Assembly: GCA_003242085.1 (NCBI GenBank)
Contig: QBML01000007.1
Span: 1 to 64,000 of the forward strand
DNA: 64,000 bases
Source of the DNA: Pseudanabaena frigida
GTDB lineage: Bacteria; Cyanobacteriota; Cyanobacteriia; Pseudanabaenales; Pseudanabaenaceae
Direction: 5' to 3'
Numbering within the stretch: the first letter of the stretch is position 1; each line of letters begins with the position of its first letter. Positions 46,720-54,875 of the stretch are shown here, piece after piece. Below the pieces are notes generated by a model. That model worked only from the letters and a program-made list of their open reading frames with translations. It searched no databases and was not told the DNA's origin. The translations under genes and the position numbers were made by a program.

Positions 46720-48117
46720 TTAGTTTACTAATTTGGCGATTTCGGTAACTGTAATCGGTTCTTTGGATGCGCTAGGGACATCGACAACGATGAGATATCC
46801 CTCAACTTTGCCATTGCCAACGGTATTTAAAGCATCAAGAATCTTTGGCATATCTGCTTTGAGCAAACTGCCCCGATTATCATAGGTCTCGATCGCGGAA
46901 AGACAACCCAATGTGGCAGTCCATTCAAAATTTTTGGCATTGACTACTTTATCTTTGTTACGGAAAAAGTCGATCGCGGCACCACTGCCATGAATCCGAA
47001 ATAGCGATCGCCCAGCATTCCCAGCCCAATAGCTTTGCTGGATCGGCTGATAGGATCGCCATGTTGGTGGTAAGAGAGCTTGATAGGCTTGCAGACTGCC
47101 AGTAAATTTACCTTTTTGATTTGGCAAAAAGGCATTAACGCCATCTTCAAAAGGTACAAATAGATTTACCAGCGAAAACTGTCCATAGGCATGAAACGCT
47201 TCATCATCAGGCTGTAGAGAAACTCCTTCCATTCGATAAATGCCTTGGGGAGTGCGCCCGTTTGTAAAATACCAATCGAGATTGCGCAGGGACTGGAGCA
47301 GCAATGGGGTAGACCACAATTGCTTACCCTGCTTCACAAATTTCCCATTGCGATCTTTTAGCACGGCAAGACACAAGACATCGCGATTTGGGCGACAGAG
47401 GACATACATATGCGCTTGTTGCGGGGAGACTTGCCATTTTAGTAAGTCTGCGAGTTTTGGGATTGCTGTTAATTTGTCAGACTTTTGCGGGCTTTGTAGC
47501 CGATCGCTTTGAATCGTTTGAATTGTTGTTTGCAGGTGCAGATCTTGTGACCATTTCGGAAAGCGCTGTTGAACTTTGAGGGTTAGTTTTTCGATTTGAG
47601 CGCGGTTGAGACTGTAAGCAGGATCGGTGGATTTGGCTAGGGCTGATAGCGCGATCGCCACCCATTGCGGGTCACTACTGTAATCAACGGTGCGTAAAAA
47701 ATTTTGTTTGAGCTTGCCATAAACTTCTGGTTTGAGTGTGTATAGCTCCATGCCAACCTGCATTGCTGTGTCGATAATTCCCAGTTGGGAATTAGTTAAG
47801 TTGGTGGCTGTTGTCATCTGCACAACATTTACTAGGGCTTGCACGGCATAGTCTTTTTCGGGGGCTAAAACGCCGATCGCCCATAGTGAGTCTTGCCAAT
47901 GCGTGGCATTGCTATCTGTTACAGGATATTTCTTGAGATCGAATCTACTCGGATCTGCTTTCTGGATTTGTTCTTGAATCTGGGCGCTTCTAGCGGTTTC
48001 AGTAGCTTTGGGCTGGTAAGACCTAATGGGTGGAGTCTGAGCTTTAGCTGGTTGGGGCGAAGTGGAGGCGACAAAAAAGGCGATCGCAGCTAAAGCACTA
48101 GACATTAATTGATACAT
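46720..48117 (-). CDS. Secreted protein with L,D-transpeptidase-like C-terminal motif
   Basis: A 465-residue protein with a signal peptide (about 1-26, cleavage after AKA). The central region is unrecognised and helical. In the C-terminal part, LFRIHGSGAAIDF and TLGCLSAIE stand at the spacing of the YkuD catalytic signature HG...(S/T)xGC, so a cysteine L,D-transpeptidase acting on peptidoglycan is possible. The motif is degenerate (LGCLSA instead of SHGCIR) and the family is not confirmed. The gene is alone, between the tRNA and a terminator. Confidence 0.55.
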   Translation of the reverse strand: MYQLMSSALAAIAFFVASTSPQPAKAQTPPIRSYQPKATETARSAQIQEQIQKADPSRFDLKKYPVTDSNATHWQDSLWAIGVLAPEKDYAVQALVNVVQMTTATNLTNSQLGIIDTAMQVGMELYTLKPEVYGKLKQNFLRTVDYSSDPQWVAIALSALAKSTDPAYSLNRAQIEKLTLKVQQRFPKWSQDLHLQTTIQTIQSDRLQSPQKSDKLTAIPKLADLLKWQVSPQQAHMYVLCRPNRDVLCLAVLKDRNGKFVKQGKQLWSTPLLLQSLRNLDWYFTNGRTPQGIYRMEGVSLQPDDEAFHAYGQFSLVNLFVPFEDGVNAFLPNQKGKFTGSLQAYQALLPPTWRSYQPIQQSYWAGNAGRSLFRIHGSGAAIDFFRNKDKVVNAKNFEWTATLGCLSAIETYDNRGSLLKADMPKILDALNTVGNGKVEGYLIVVDVPSASKEPITVTEIAKLVN

Positions 48118-48133
48118 GGGTTCTCGTTACAAG

Positions 48134-48168
48134 AAAATAGGGAGAGCACGTAATGCTCTCCCTATTTT
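48134..48168 (-). terminator. Terminator downstream of tRNA-Ala
   Basis: AAAATAGGGAGAGCA (48134-48148) pairs perfectly with TGCTCTCCCTATTTT (48154-48168), 15 bp with a 5-base loop. On the minus strand the hairpin ends in UUUU, directly after the tRNA. Confidence 0.75.
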
Positions 48169-48172
48169 AGTA

Positions 48173-48245
48173 TGGAGCTAAGCGGATTCGAACCGCTGGC
48201 CCTCTCAATGCCATTGAGATGCGCTACCAACTGCGCTATAGCCCC
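48173..48245 (-). tRNA. tRNA-Ala (anticodon GGC)
   Basis: The 73-base minus-strand sequence folds as a cloverleaf. Acceptor GGGGCTA pairs with TAGCTCC, and the discriminator is A. The D-loop has AGTTGGTAG, the anticodon loop ATGGCAT gives GGC, and the T-arm has GGTTCGAATCC. CCA is not encoded. A terminator hairpin follows at once. Confidence 0.95.
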
Positions 48246-48365
48246 AGAACAACAGTCTAAGTGTTGGCTAATTTATTAGCTTGACTATATTCCCTCAATT
48301 TGGGATTTATGTCAAATGCGATCGCCAAAAATTGCTGTTTTTGTTATATAGCAACGCAAAAGATA

Positions 48366-48445
48366 GCTAGGACAAATCAAAACCCAAAAGGTTAGTGGCG
48401 GCGCTTTGCGCCGCCACTAACCTTTTGGGTTTTATGCCCTAAGCA
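48366..48445. repeat. Hairpin repeat copy D
   Basis: A perfect 26-bp stem (48379-48404 with 48408-48433) closes on TTT. The apex is GCGGCGC-TTT-GCGCCGC, the base AAAACCC/GGGTTTT, with flanks TAGGACAAATC and ATGCCCTAAGC. These flanks show it is inverted relative to copies A and B. It lies downstream of the TamB-like gene. Confidence 0.8.
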
Positions 48446-48478
48446 AAGCAAGCTTTTTAAAACCATCTGTTGTTAGGT

Positions 48479-51400
48479 CTAAAATCGATTTTCATATTCG
48501 ATCGAAACACCTGTTTTACCATCAGAGCCATAGTTACCACGTAAAAGAATATTCGGATCGAGGCGATAGCGAATGGAGAAGTTAGTTGGTTGAGTGGAGT
48601 CGTTAATAATCCGTTGGAGAGAGATCGAGAAACTATTACTGATATCGATCGCTGCCTCAGCCGATAAACCTAGCGTTCCATTTCGGCTACTGCCATTGGT
48701 ATTAGTCGTAACTGGACTGAGATTAAACTCCGCTAAATTTAGAGCATCGCCAATCGCATCTTGTAGGAAATTAAGAACGGTACTACCAGCAAAACTAGCA
48801 AGGGCGGCGGCGGGGTCAGAACCACTTTGTTGCTGCAAAATGCCACCACCAATCAACGCAATAATCTCGGCTTGGCTGCGGGGTGGGCTACTAGTGAGGC
48901 GAATATCTGGCGCGAGGGCAGTACCCGTCACACTGGCTTGGACTTTCAGGGTACGCTGCGATCCCAGATTGCTTGCGGGGACTTCGTTGGGGCTAAATAG
49001 ATCGTTGGGACGATTGGAGTTAATTGGTACGCGCGTAATTTCAGCAACCGTACCTGCAACTCTGACATTAAGCGAAGGATTGATACCTTGGGTCGGTTTA
49101 AATTCGACAAAGTTTTCGTAAGCGCGATCGAGTCGGAATCTGGTGGAAATCGCATTAAACTGACCGCGAGTAATATTGACCCTACCTTCTGGTTCTGGCT
49201 TTTGCAATGTTCCGTTAACGATAAGCGCGCCTTCTCCTAAGAAGTTAAATAGAGGGGAGCGTGTCACCTGCATATTTTGGAGCTTGACCGCTAAGCGATC
49301 GAATATAACATCAGGAAGATCGTTGTTAGCATTGGCTGAAGCACTGTTAGGATCGGCATCATTCCCAATTACCACTCTGCCATCGCCCAGAGCTACTTCG
49401 CCTGTAAGCCGTGGCAATAATAGGGAGCCTCTGACGATCACGCGGCTATTAAAATTATCAGAACTAATATCGCGTACATTGAGTTTGAGCCGATCGGCAT
49501 TGATTGCTAAAGCTTGTTGATATTCTGGACTATCTTCCCTTAGTAATCCAGCATTACTAATTGGCAGAATTCCTTTTAGCGCTAACTTACCTTCGCTGAA
49601 GTTACTCGTGATATTACTAATGAGGCGATCGCTTGTAAAATCGATGCTGCCTTGAACCCCAGTAAAATCTCCTGGTAAGCCAGCAATTCTAACCTTGGCA
49701 TTATCAACTAGAATCTTTCCAGCAATCTTGGGATCTCTCACAGTTCCACTAGCTGTGATGTTGATATCACCTATACCATCTACCCAACGTACGGGCTGAT
49801 TGAAAATATTAATAAAGGCAATTCCTTCATTTTTAACATCTAACTTCACATTAAAGAAGCCAAAGACGCTCACAAGCCCAGAGGCAACAACCGCATCTTT
49901 GCCTGCGACCTTCATATTGGCATTGAAGTTGATATTCAAGTTTTTATATTCAAACTTTAAGGCAATAAAATCGATCGCCTGACGATTGACTGAGCCATCA
50001 GCTAAGCTCAATTGACCTTTAACACCTAGATCCAGTAGATTCGTTCCTGAAATCGAAAGATTGCCATTGACTTTACCAGTCAAATCGAAGGGAATAGCGC
50101 TAAAAAATGGCAGTGGGCGCAAGGACTCGATTGGAAAGTCTTTTAGTTCGATTTCGCCACTTTGTTCGCGGAATCTAAACAATGGATTTGAAGATGGGGT
50201 AAGTCTAATCCTTGCCTTAGTAAGTCTTCCATAGCTCTTGTTTGACTGAAAATTCGCTTTGGCAATGTTGAAAACTCCATTTGCGTAACGACCTTCTACT
50301 TGAACGTCATCAACGGCAAATTTACCATACTCAAATTTTTTGCCGACAAGATTAAATCCTACCCGAACTCCTCGACGTTTATTTAGGCCAAATGTGACTG
50401 TCCCTTTGATGTCGCCACGAAAATCAGTAAGCGGTGGCAAATTAAAATTACGAGCTGAATTTACGGTTTCCTGCTGCTCCTGACGTAGCTCAATCTGGGT
50501 CAGGTATTGTAATTGCTTGTAGAGCGGCTCTCCTAATAATTTAATCGATTCCAACGGTTGTAAATCTCTCGATCCAGTTTTAGCTAAACTGAATACTTGG
50601 CTGGCATCAACAATGTTTGCCCATTGCAGAGTTGCAAATAAATCCTGCATTCTTCCTTGAGCAATTTCAACAGCACCTACGATCGGGTCTTCGATATTTG
50701 GGTTATAGGTCAATTGAAACTTGTATTCGTTGTTGGATTCTCCTTGACGAACGATCAAGCTACCATCTTTAACATCGAGAATTCCATTAGCATAGGATAA
50801 CTTTGCAATGGCTCGTTCGGCAACCACGCGCCCAAAACGCGGACGTTCAACTGTAACCTCTCCTTTTGCCGTGGGACTACTGCTAAAATCGACAACTAGA
50901 TTACTAGAGAGTTTCCCACTGACATCATTTTGTCCAGTAAACGAAGCAATAAGAGGTAAGGGAAGATTGGCGATCGCTACTTGTAAGCGATTGGGATTAT
51001 TCTCCAAGCGTCTGCCATTCGCGGTCGCTTCACCCAAATTCACATTAAAGTCAATCGGACGGAAAGCACGATCTAACCTTGCAGTAATGCGATCGCGCCT
51101 ACCTCGTAAATCTACATTTAGACCTTGATTACCATCAAAATTGAGCTTCCCTTCTAAACGCGGATCGAAAGCTAATTTATCGACTCTGAGTCCTGCCAGT
51201 AATAAGTCTCCTGTTGCTTGAGGAATATTCCCAATTCCATCTAAAACACCGTTGAAGGTGAGGTTGTCGAGTTCAACTTGATTTACTTTCAAGCCAGCTA
51301 CACGAACATTGCCCACTAGTCTCGGATCGGACAAAGCGCCATTGACCGTACCATTAAAGTCGAGCGAGCCGCGTGATGGAACAATTAGCCCTTTCTTCGC

Positions 51401-53617
51401 TAAGCTCGATCCTAGCGAGGCAAGATCGACATTGTCTAGCTGTAATGCACCTGCGATTTTGAGACTATCAAGCGCTCCTGAGAGATTGCCGCGAAAGTTT
51501 AAGATGCCCGAAGCCTGTGGCGAAATCGCGCTAGATAACGAAGCTAAACGATTAATATTGACATTGCGCGAAATCAGATCGAGGTTGATTCCTGCAATTC
51601 CTGTAGGTAGCTGATCTAACGAATTATTGGGAAATGCGAGATCGACTTTGCCATTGGCGGTGAGATAGCTGCCAACCTGCAACGATGGAACGAGCAAATT
51701 TTTGCCATCCCAGATCAGATTAGCGGCGATCGCGTCAGGAACTTCCGTAAGTCCTTGCGGTAAGCGCACAGTGCCATCGCCCGTAATATCTGCTAGTGTA
51801 AATCCACCGCGATCGCTCCGAAGATTGATAAATCCTTCGATGATTCCTTTTTGATTGAGGAGAAAAGCCGATAATGGGATTCCGTTACTATTTAGCTGTG
51901 ATTTCCATGCGCCACTGACGATGTTATACGTTCCTGCTAGGCCGATCTCACCAATGGGAAAGCGCACTTTCGTATTACGGATCGTCGCTAATCCATCAGC
52001 TAAGAAAACTTCGCCTCTTGAGGGATAGGTGGCATTAGGGGCTTCTATTTGCGCCAACATTTGTGGATTGGCTAGGTTACCAGTAATTTGCAGTGAACTG
52101 GTCACCTGACCAACGGCGATCGGTAGTTTCGTGTTATAGAGCTTGGCAAAATCTTCGGCAACACCGACGAGGCTAGAGGTAAATAAAATTTCTGCGGGAG
52201 CATTTTTTTGAGGCAGTTTGATTTGCCCTTCACCTGAGAGGGTTGCGCCAGTAGAAGATGCCTGAACTTTCTTGATTAGGAGCGTATTTAGGTCTTTGAG
52301 TTCGATCGTGGCGAGGAAGCGATCGACCACAACTCTATCGAAGCTAACTGTCTTCGGTGTGGTTATATTGAGGACTAGGGATGGCTTTTGGACTGTACCT
52401 GTGAGTTTACCGCTTAGCTTCACTTCACCTGCGATCGCCACAGGTGTTTTGATGTCAAAGCTCTCAATACCTTTACCTAAATCTAGCGCTGCACTAGCAA
52501 AGTTGAGATTAAAGCCTTTTTGTTGATTAAACGTGCCATCGACAGTGCCTTTAAATAAGCCATACTGAGCCGAAAACTCGCTTAAAGTTGCATTTGTGCC
52601 GTCAAATGTGAGTTGCCCTGCAATTTCAGTAATTAGTTTCTTTAATTGTGGAGATTTAACAGCACCATCAGTAAGTTTGGCAGTTATCGAAATTTTACTC
52701 GCCGCCAGCATCGAATCGCTAGGAGCCGCTTTTTCGGCATTTACGGTGATTTTTGCCTCAGCATCAAGCTTACCTTGTTGAACTTCGAAGGGTAAGCTAA
52801 CCGCAAATCCTTGAATTGCTACAACTTGCAAGTCTTGGGACTGAATATTAACTGAGCCTTGTCCTCTGGTCAGATCCCAGTCAATGCCAAAAGTTACATT
52901 ACCTTTATTGCCATCTTTGTCCGCACTCGCTGCCTCGATCGCTTTTTTTAGTTGTTCGGGATTTGGTGGCGCAGCGATCGCGGCAAGATTGGGCAAAGTC
53001 AACCGACCTGTACCATTCATTTTTAAACTTTGATTGTTGAGATCGGCAATTTTCCAATTGCTATCGATCTGCATTTGACTGATAGAAACCAATTCACCCT
53101 TGGCAACTGTCTGGATCGTCACCTGTGCATCTTTAAAGGTGACTGTCCGTAAGTCAATAAAACCGTCTTTGGTTTGGGTTTCTGGAGGCTTAATTTCAGG
53201 GAGTTGCAGTAAGCCTGAAGCATCCTGCTTCAGAAATACTTGAGGCTGCTCGACGATCGCATCTAACCCAATTTGGCGGCGGGTGAGATAGTTCCAGAGA
53301 TCGACTTTTACTTCGATTGCTTCAACTGCCAAGAAATTTGATTCTTTGCTGGTTGGCGGGATAACCGACCTACTAAACCGAATACTTGAAAAGCCGACTC
53401 GTTCGACTTTACCTAGCTGCAAAGGGCGCTTGAGTGACTTGGTTAGCTCTACTTGTAACAGCGGCGACAATTGCTCATTGAGAAAGTAGCGTCCATACCA
53501 GAATGCACCTAGGCTAGTTGCTGTTAAAGCGATCGCCAGTCCAACACCTACGCGCCCAAGGTTTTTGGCGAATGTAGAGTTAGCTGGTTCCTGCGGTGGT
53601 AGTTGAGCCTGTCCCAC
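48479..53617 (-). CDS. tamB: TamB/DUF490-domain outer-membrane biogenesis protein
   Basis: A 1712-residue protein with one N-terminal membrane anchor (about 22-45) and a very long region of short beta-strands. These are repeats such as LDGIGNIPQATGDLLLAGL and VNGALSDPRLVGNVRVAG, the bridge-like fold of TamB/AsmA-type lipid-transfer proteins. The C-terminal ~350 residues carry the TamB domain (EIIALIGGGIL, SLQRIINDSTQPTNFSIRYRLD, ending in YENRF). It should span the periplasm and help deliver lipids or insert outer-membrane proteins. The start is GTG at 53617 with GGAG nine bases before it. It is alone in its unit. Confidence 0.9.
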   Translation of the reverse strand: MGQAQLPPQEPANSTFAKNLGRVGVGLAIALTATSLGAFWYGRYFLNEQLSPLLQVELTKSLKRPLQLGKVERVGFSSIRFSRSVIPPTSKESNFLAVEAIEVKVDLWNYLTRRQIGLDAIVEQPQVFLKQDASGLLQLPEIKPPETQTKDGFIDLRTVTFKDAQVTIQTVAKGELVSISQMQIDSNWKIADLNNQSLKMNGTGRLTLPNLAAIAAPPNPEQLKKAIEAASADKDGNKGNVTFGIDWDLTRGQGSVNIQSQDLQVVAIQGFAVSLPFEVQQGKLDAEAKITVNAEKAAPSDSMLAASKISITAKLTDGAVKSPQLKKLITEIAGQLTFDGTNATLSEFSAQYGLFKGTVDGTFNQQKGFNLNFASAALDLGKGIESFDIKTPVAIAGEVKLSGKLTGTVQKPSLVLNITTPKTVSFDRVVVDRFLATIELKDLNTLLIKKVQASSTGATLSGEGQIKLPQKNAPAEILFTSSLVGVAEDFAKLYNTKLPIAVGQVTSSLQITGNLANPQMLAQIEAPNATYPSRGEVFLADGLATIRNTKVRFPIGEIGLAGTYNIVSGAWKSQLNSNGIPLSAFLLNQKGIIEGFINLRSDRGGFTLADITGDGTVRLPQGLTEVPDAIAANLIWDGKNLLVPSLQVGSYLTANGKVDLAFPNNSLDQLPTGIAGINLDLISRNVNINRLASLSSAISPQASGILNFRGNLSGALDSLKIAGALQLDNVDLASLGSSLAKKGLIVPSRGSLDFNGTVNGALSDPRLVGNVRVAGLKVNQVELDNLTFNGVLDGIGNIPQATGDLLLAGLRVDKLAFDPRLEGKLNFDGNQGLNVDLRGRRDRITARLDRAFRPIDFNVNLGEATANGRRLENNPNRLQVAIANLPLPLIASFTGQNDVSGKLSSNLVVDFSSSPTAKGEVTVERPRFGRVVAERAIAKLSYANGILDVKDGSLIVRQGESNNEYKFQLTYNPNIEDPIVGAVEIAQGRMQDLFATLQWANIVDASQVFSLAKTGSRDLQPLESIKLLGEPLYKQLQYLTQIELRQEQQETVNSARNFNLPPLTDFRGDIKGTVTFGLNKRRGVRVGFNLVGKKFEYGKFAVDDVQVEGRYANGVFNIAKANFQSNKSYGRLTKARIRLTPSSNPLFRFREQSGEIELKDFPIESLRPLPFFSAIPFDLTGKVNGNLSISGTNLLDLGVKGQLSLADGSVNRQAIDFIALKFEYKNLNINFNANMKVAGKDAVVASGLVSVFGFFNVKLDVKNEGIAFINIFNQPVRWVDGIGDINITASGTVRDPKIAGKILVDNAKVRIAGLPGDFTGVQGSIDFTSDRLISNITSNFSEGKLALKGILPISNAGLLREDSPEYQQALAINADRLKLNVRDISSDNFNSRVIVRGSLLLPRLTGEVALGDGRVVIGNDADPNSASANANNDLPDVIFDRLAVKLQNMQVTRSPLFNFLGEGALIVNGTLQKPEPEGRVNITRGQFNAISTRFRLDRAYENFVEFKPTQGINPSLNVRVAGTVAEITRVPINSNRPNDLFSPNEVPASNLGSQRTLKVQASVTGTALAPDIRLTSSPPRSQAEIIALIGGGILQQQSGSDPAAALASFAGSTVLNFLQDAIGDALNLAEFNLSPVTTNTNGSSRNGTLGLSAEAAIDISNSFSISLQRIINDSTQPTNFSIRYRLDPNILLRGNYGSDGKTGVSIEYENRF

Positions 53618-53892
53618 AATTTTTCACTCCGTTGATGCCCACACGACACCATTTTACATATGTTCGCCTTGTAACTGTTTTCAATTTTTCCAGCCTTGTG
53701 GTGCAAAGCTTTTAAAAAATATTTAGGTTTACCGAACACGCAAAACACGCTAATAGTTTAGCTCAGTGATTCTCATTATGAAACCGATTTTGATGTTTTT
53801 AGTACCTTAGTTGCTGAAAACTTCAAAACTGGTTTTACTGAAAGTCTACCTTAGACAGACTTTCAGCGATAATGAGAACTGCTAAGTTTAGC

Positions 53893-54576
53893 TTAACCAA
53901 AGCGATAACCTTTACCGTATACAGTATTTATTAGAGAAATCTGGCGATCGCGATCGATCTTGCGGCGTAGTAATTTAATCTGCGCGGCAAGGGCATTACT
54001 AGTTGGGACATCTTCACCTTCCTTCCAAATATGTTGTGAAATTTGCTCATGACTGAGTAATTGATTGGGATGGAACATAAAATACTCCAGCAATTGATAT
54101 TCTCTTTCGGTTAGGGCGATCGCAATTTGCTCTCGATATACGACTTGATTATCGCGATCGAGTTCCAAATCACCATAATTTAATCGCGAAGGTTCGCTAG
54201 TTGAGGCGATCGGTGTTGGGGCGCGACGCAGTAAAGCTCTTACTCTGGCTAGTAATTCACGTAATTCAAAGGGTTTTACAAGATAGTCATCGGCTCCACT
54301 ATCTAAGCCTGCCACGCGATCGTCGAGGGTATCTTTAGCCGTGAGTATCAGAACTGGGGTGCTGTCTCCCTTTTGCCGCAACTCACTACAAATCTCGACC
54401 CCTGACTTCTCTGGCATCATCCAATCTAAAATCAATAAGTCATATTCACCTGTCTGAGCCAGATCCCAACCGCGATCGCCACTATTTGCGCTATCTACCA
54501 TGTAGCCTTGGTTGCTCAAAATCCGTTGCAACGGTTCTGCTAGTTCTTCTTCATCATCTACTAATAAGATTCGCAT
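53893..54576 (-). CDS. rppA: OmpR-family response regulator, RppA/NrsR-like
   Basis: A 227-residue regulator from the ATG at 54576. The receiver domain has phosphoacceptor Asp51 (LLILDWMMP), AKDTLDDRVAGLDSGADDYLVKPFELRELLARVRALLRR, and a C-terminal winged helix (ALTEREYQLLEYFMFHPNQ, RRKIDRDRQISLINTVYGKGYRF). The DTLDDR-DSGADDYLVKPFE block closely resembles cyanobacterial RppA/NrsR, linked to redox and nickel responses. The cognate kinase is not adjacent. A TTG three codons upstream is a less likely start. Confidence 0.85.
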   Translation of the reverse strand: MRILLVDDEEELAEPLQRILSNQGYMVDSANSGDRGWDLAQTGEYDLLILDWMMPEKSGVEICSELRQKGDSTPVLILTAKDTLDDRVAGLDSGADDYLVKPFELRELLARVRALLRRAPTPIASTSEPSRLNYGDLELDRDNQVVYREQIAIALTEREYQLLEYFMFHPNQLLSHEQISQHIWKEGEDVPTSNALAAQIKLLRRKIDRDRQISLINTVYGKGYRFG

Positions 54577-54702
54577 AAGTTCCAATTAATGTCGCGCAGT
54601 TATTCTGTGGGGCTATGTTAACTATTTTATATACAGATGGGGCTTCGGCTTCGCTCAGCCAACTCTTTTAGGATTGCTATAGAGGACTCAAGCGAAGATC
54701 TG

Positions 54703-54800
54703 CCCTCATCCCCCAGACCCTTCTCCCGCAGGAGAAGGGGAGTAAAACCCAAGATGTTTTCTTGTTCCCCTCTCCTGCGGGAGAGGGGCTAGGGGTGAGG
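54703..54800. repeat. Composite inverted repeat with GGAGAAGGGG/CCCCTCTCC hairpins
   Basis: Two small hairpins, CTTCTCCCGCAGGAGAAGGG (from about 54719) and CCCCTCTCCTGCGGGAGAGG (from about 54767), are themselves inverted relative to each other. The outer arms CCCTCATCCCCCAG and CTAGGGGTGAGG pair. This type of element is common in cyanobacterial genomes and may be a small non-autonomous mobile element. It lies directly before the CHAT gene. Confidence 0.7.
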
Positions 54801-54875
54801 ACTTTAGTTAACTTCTGCATAACATCAGTAAGTAAGATATGATTTTTAGATGTAACTGATGATCATCGAGGGGTT

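Noticed and set aside
48594-49121. Open frames antisense to the TamB-like gene
   Set aside because: They mirror the codon pattern of a clearly coding strand and show no recognisable protein features.
54703-54800. Palindromic repeats as a CRISPR array
   Set aside because: Only two inverted, not direct, units are present, with no regular spacers and no cas genes.
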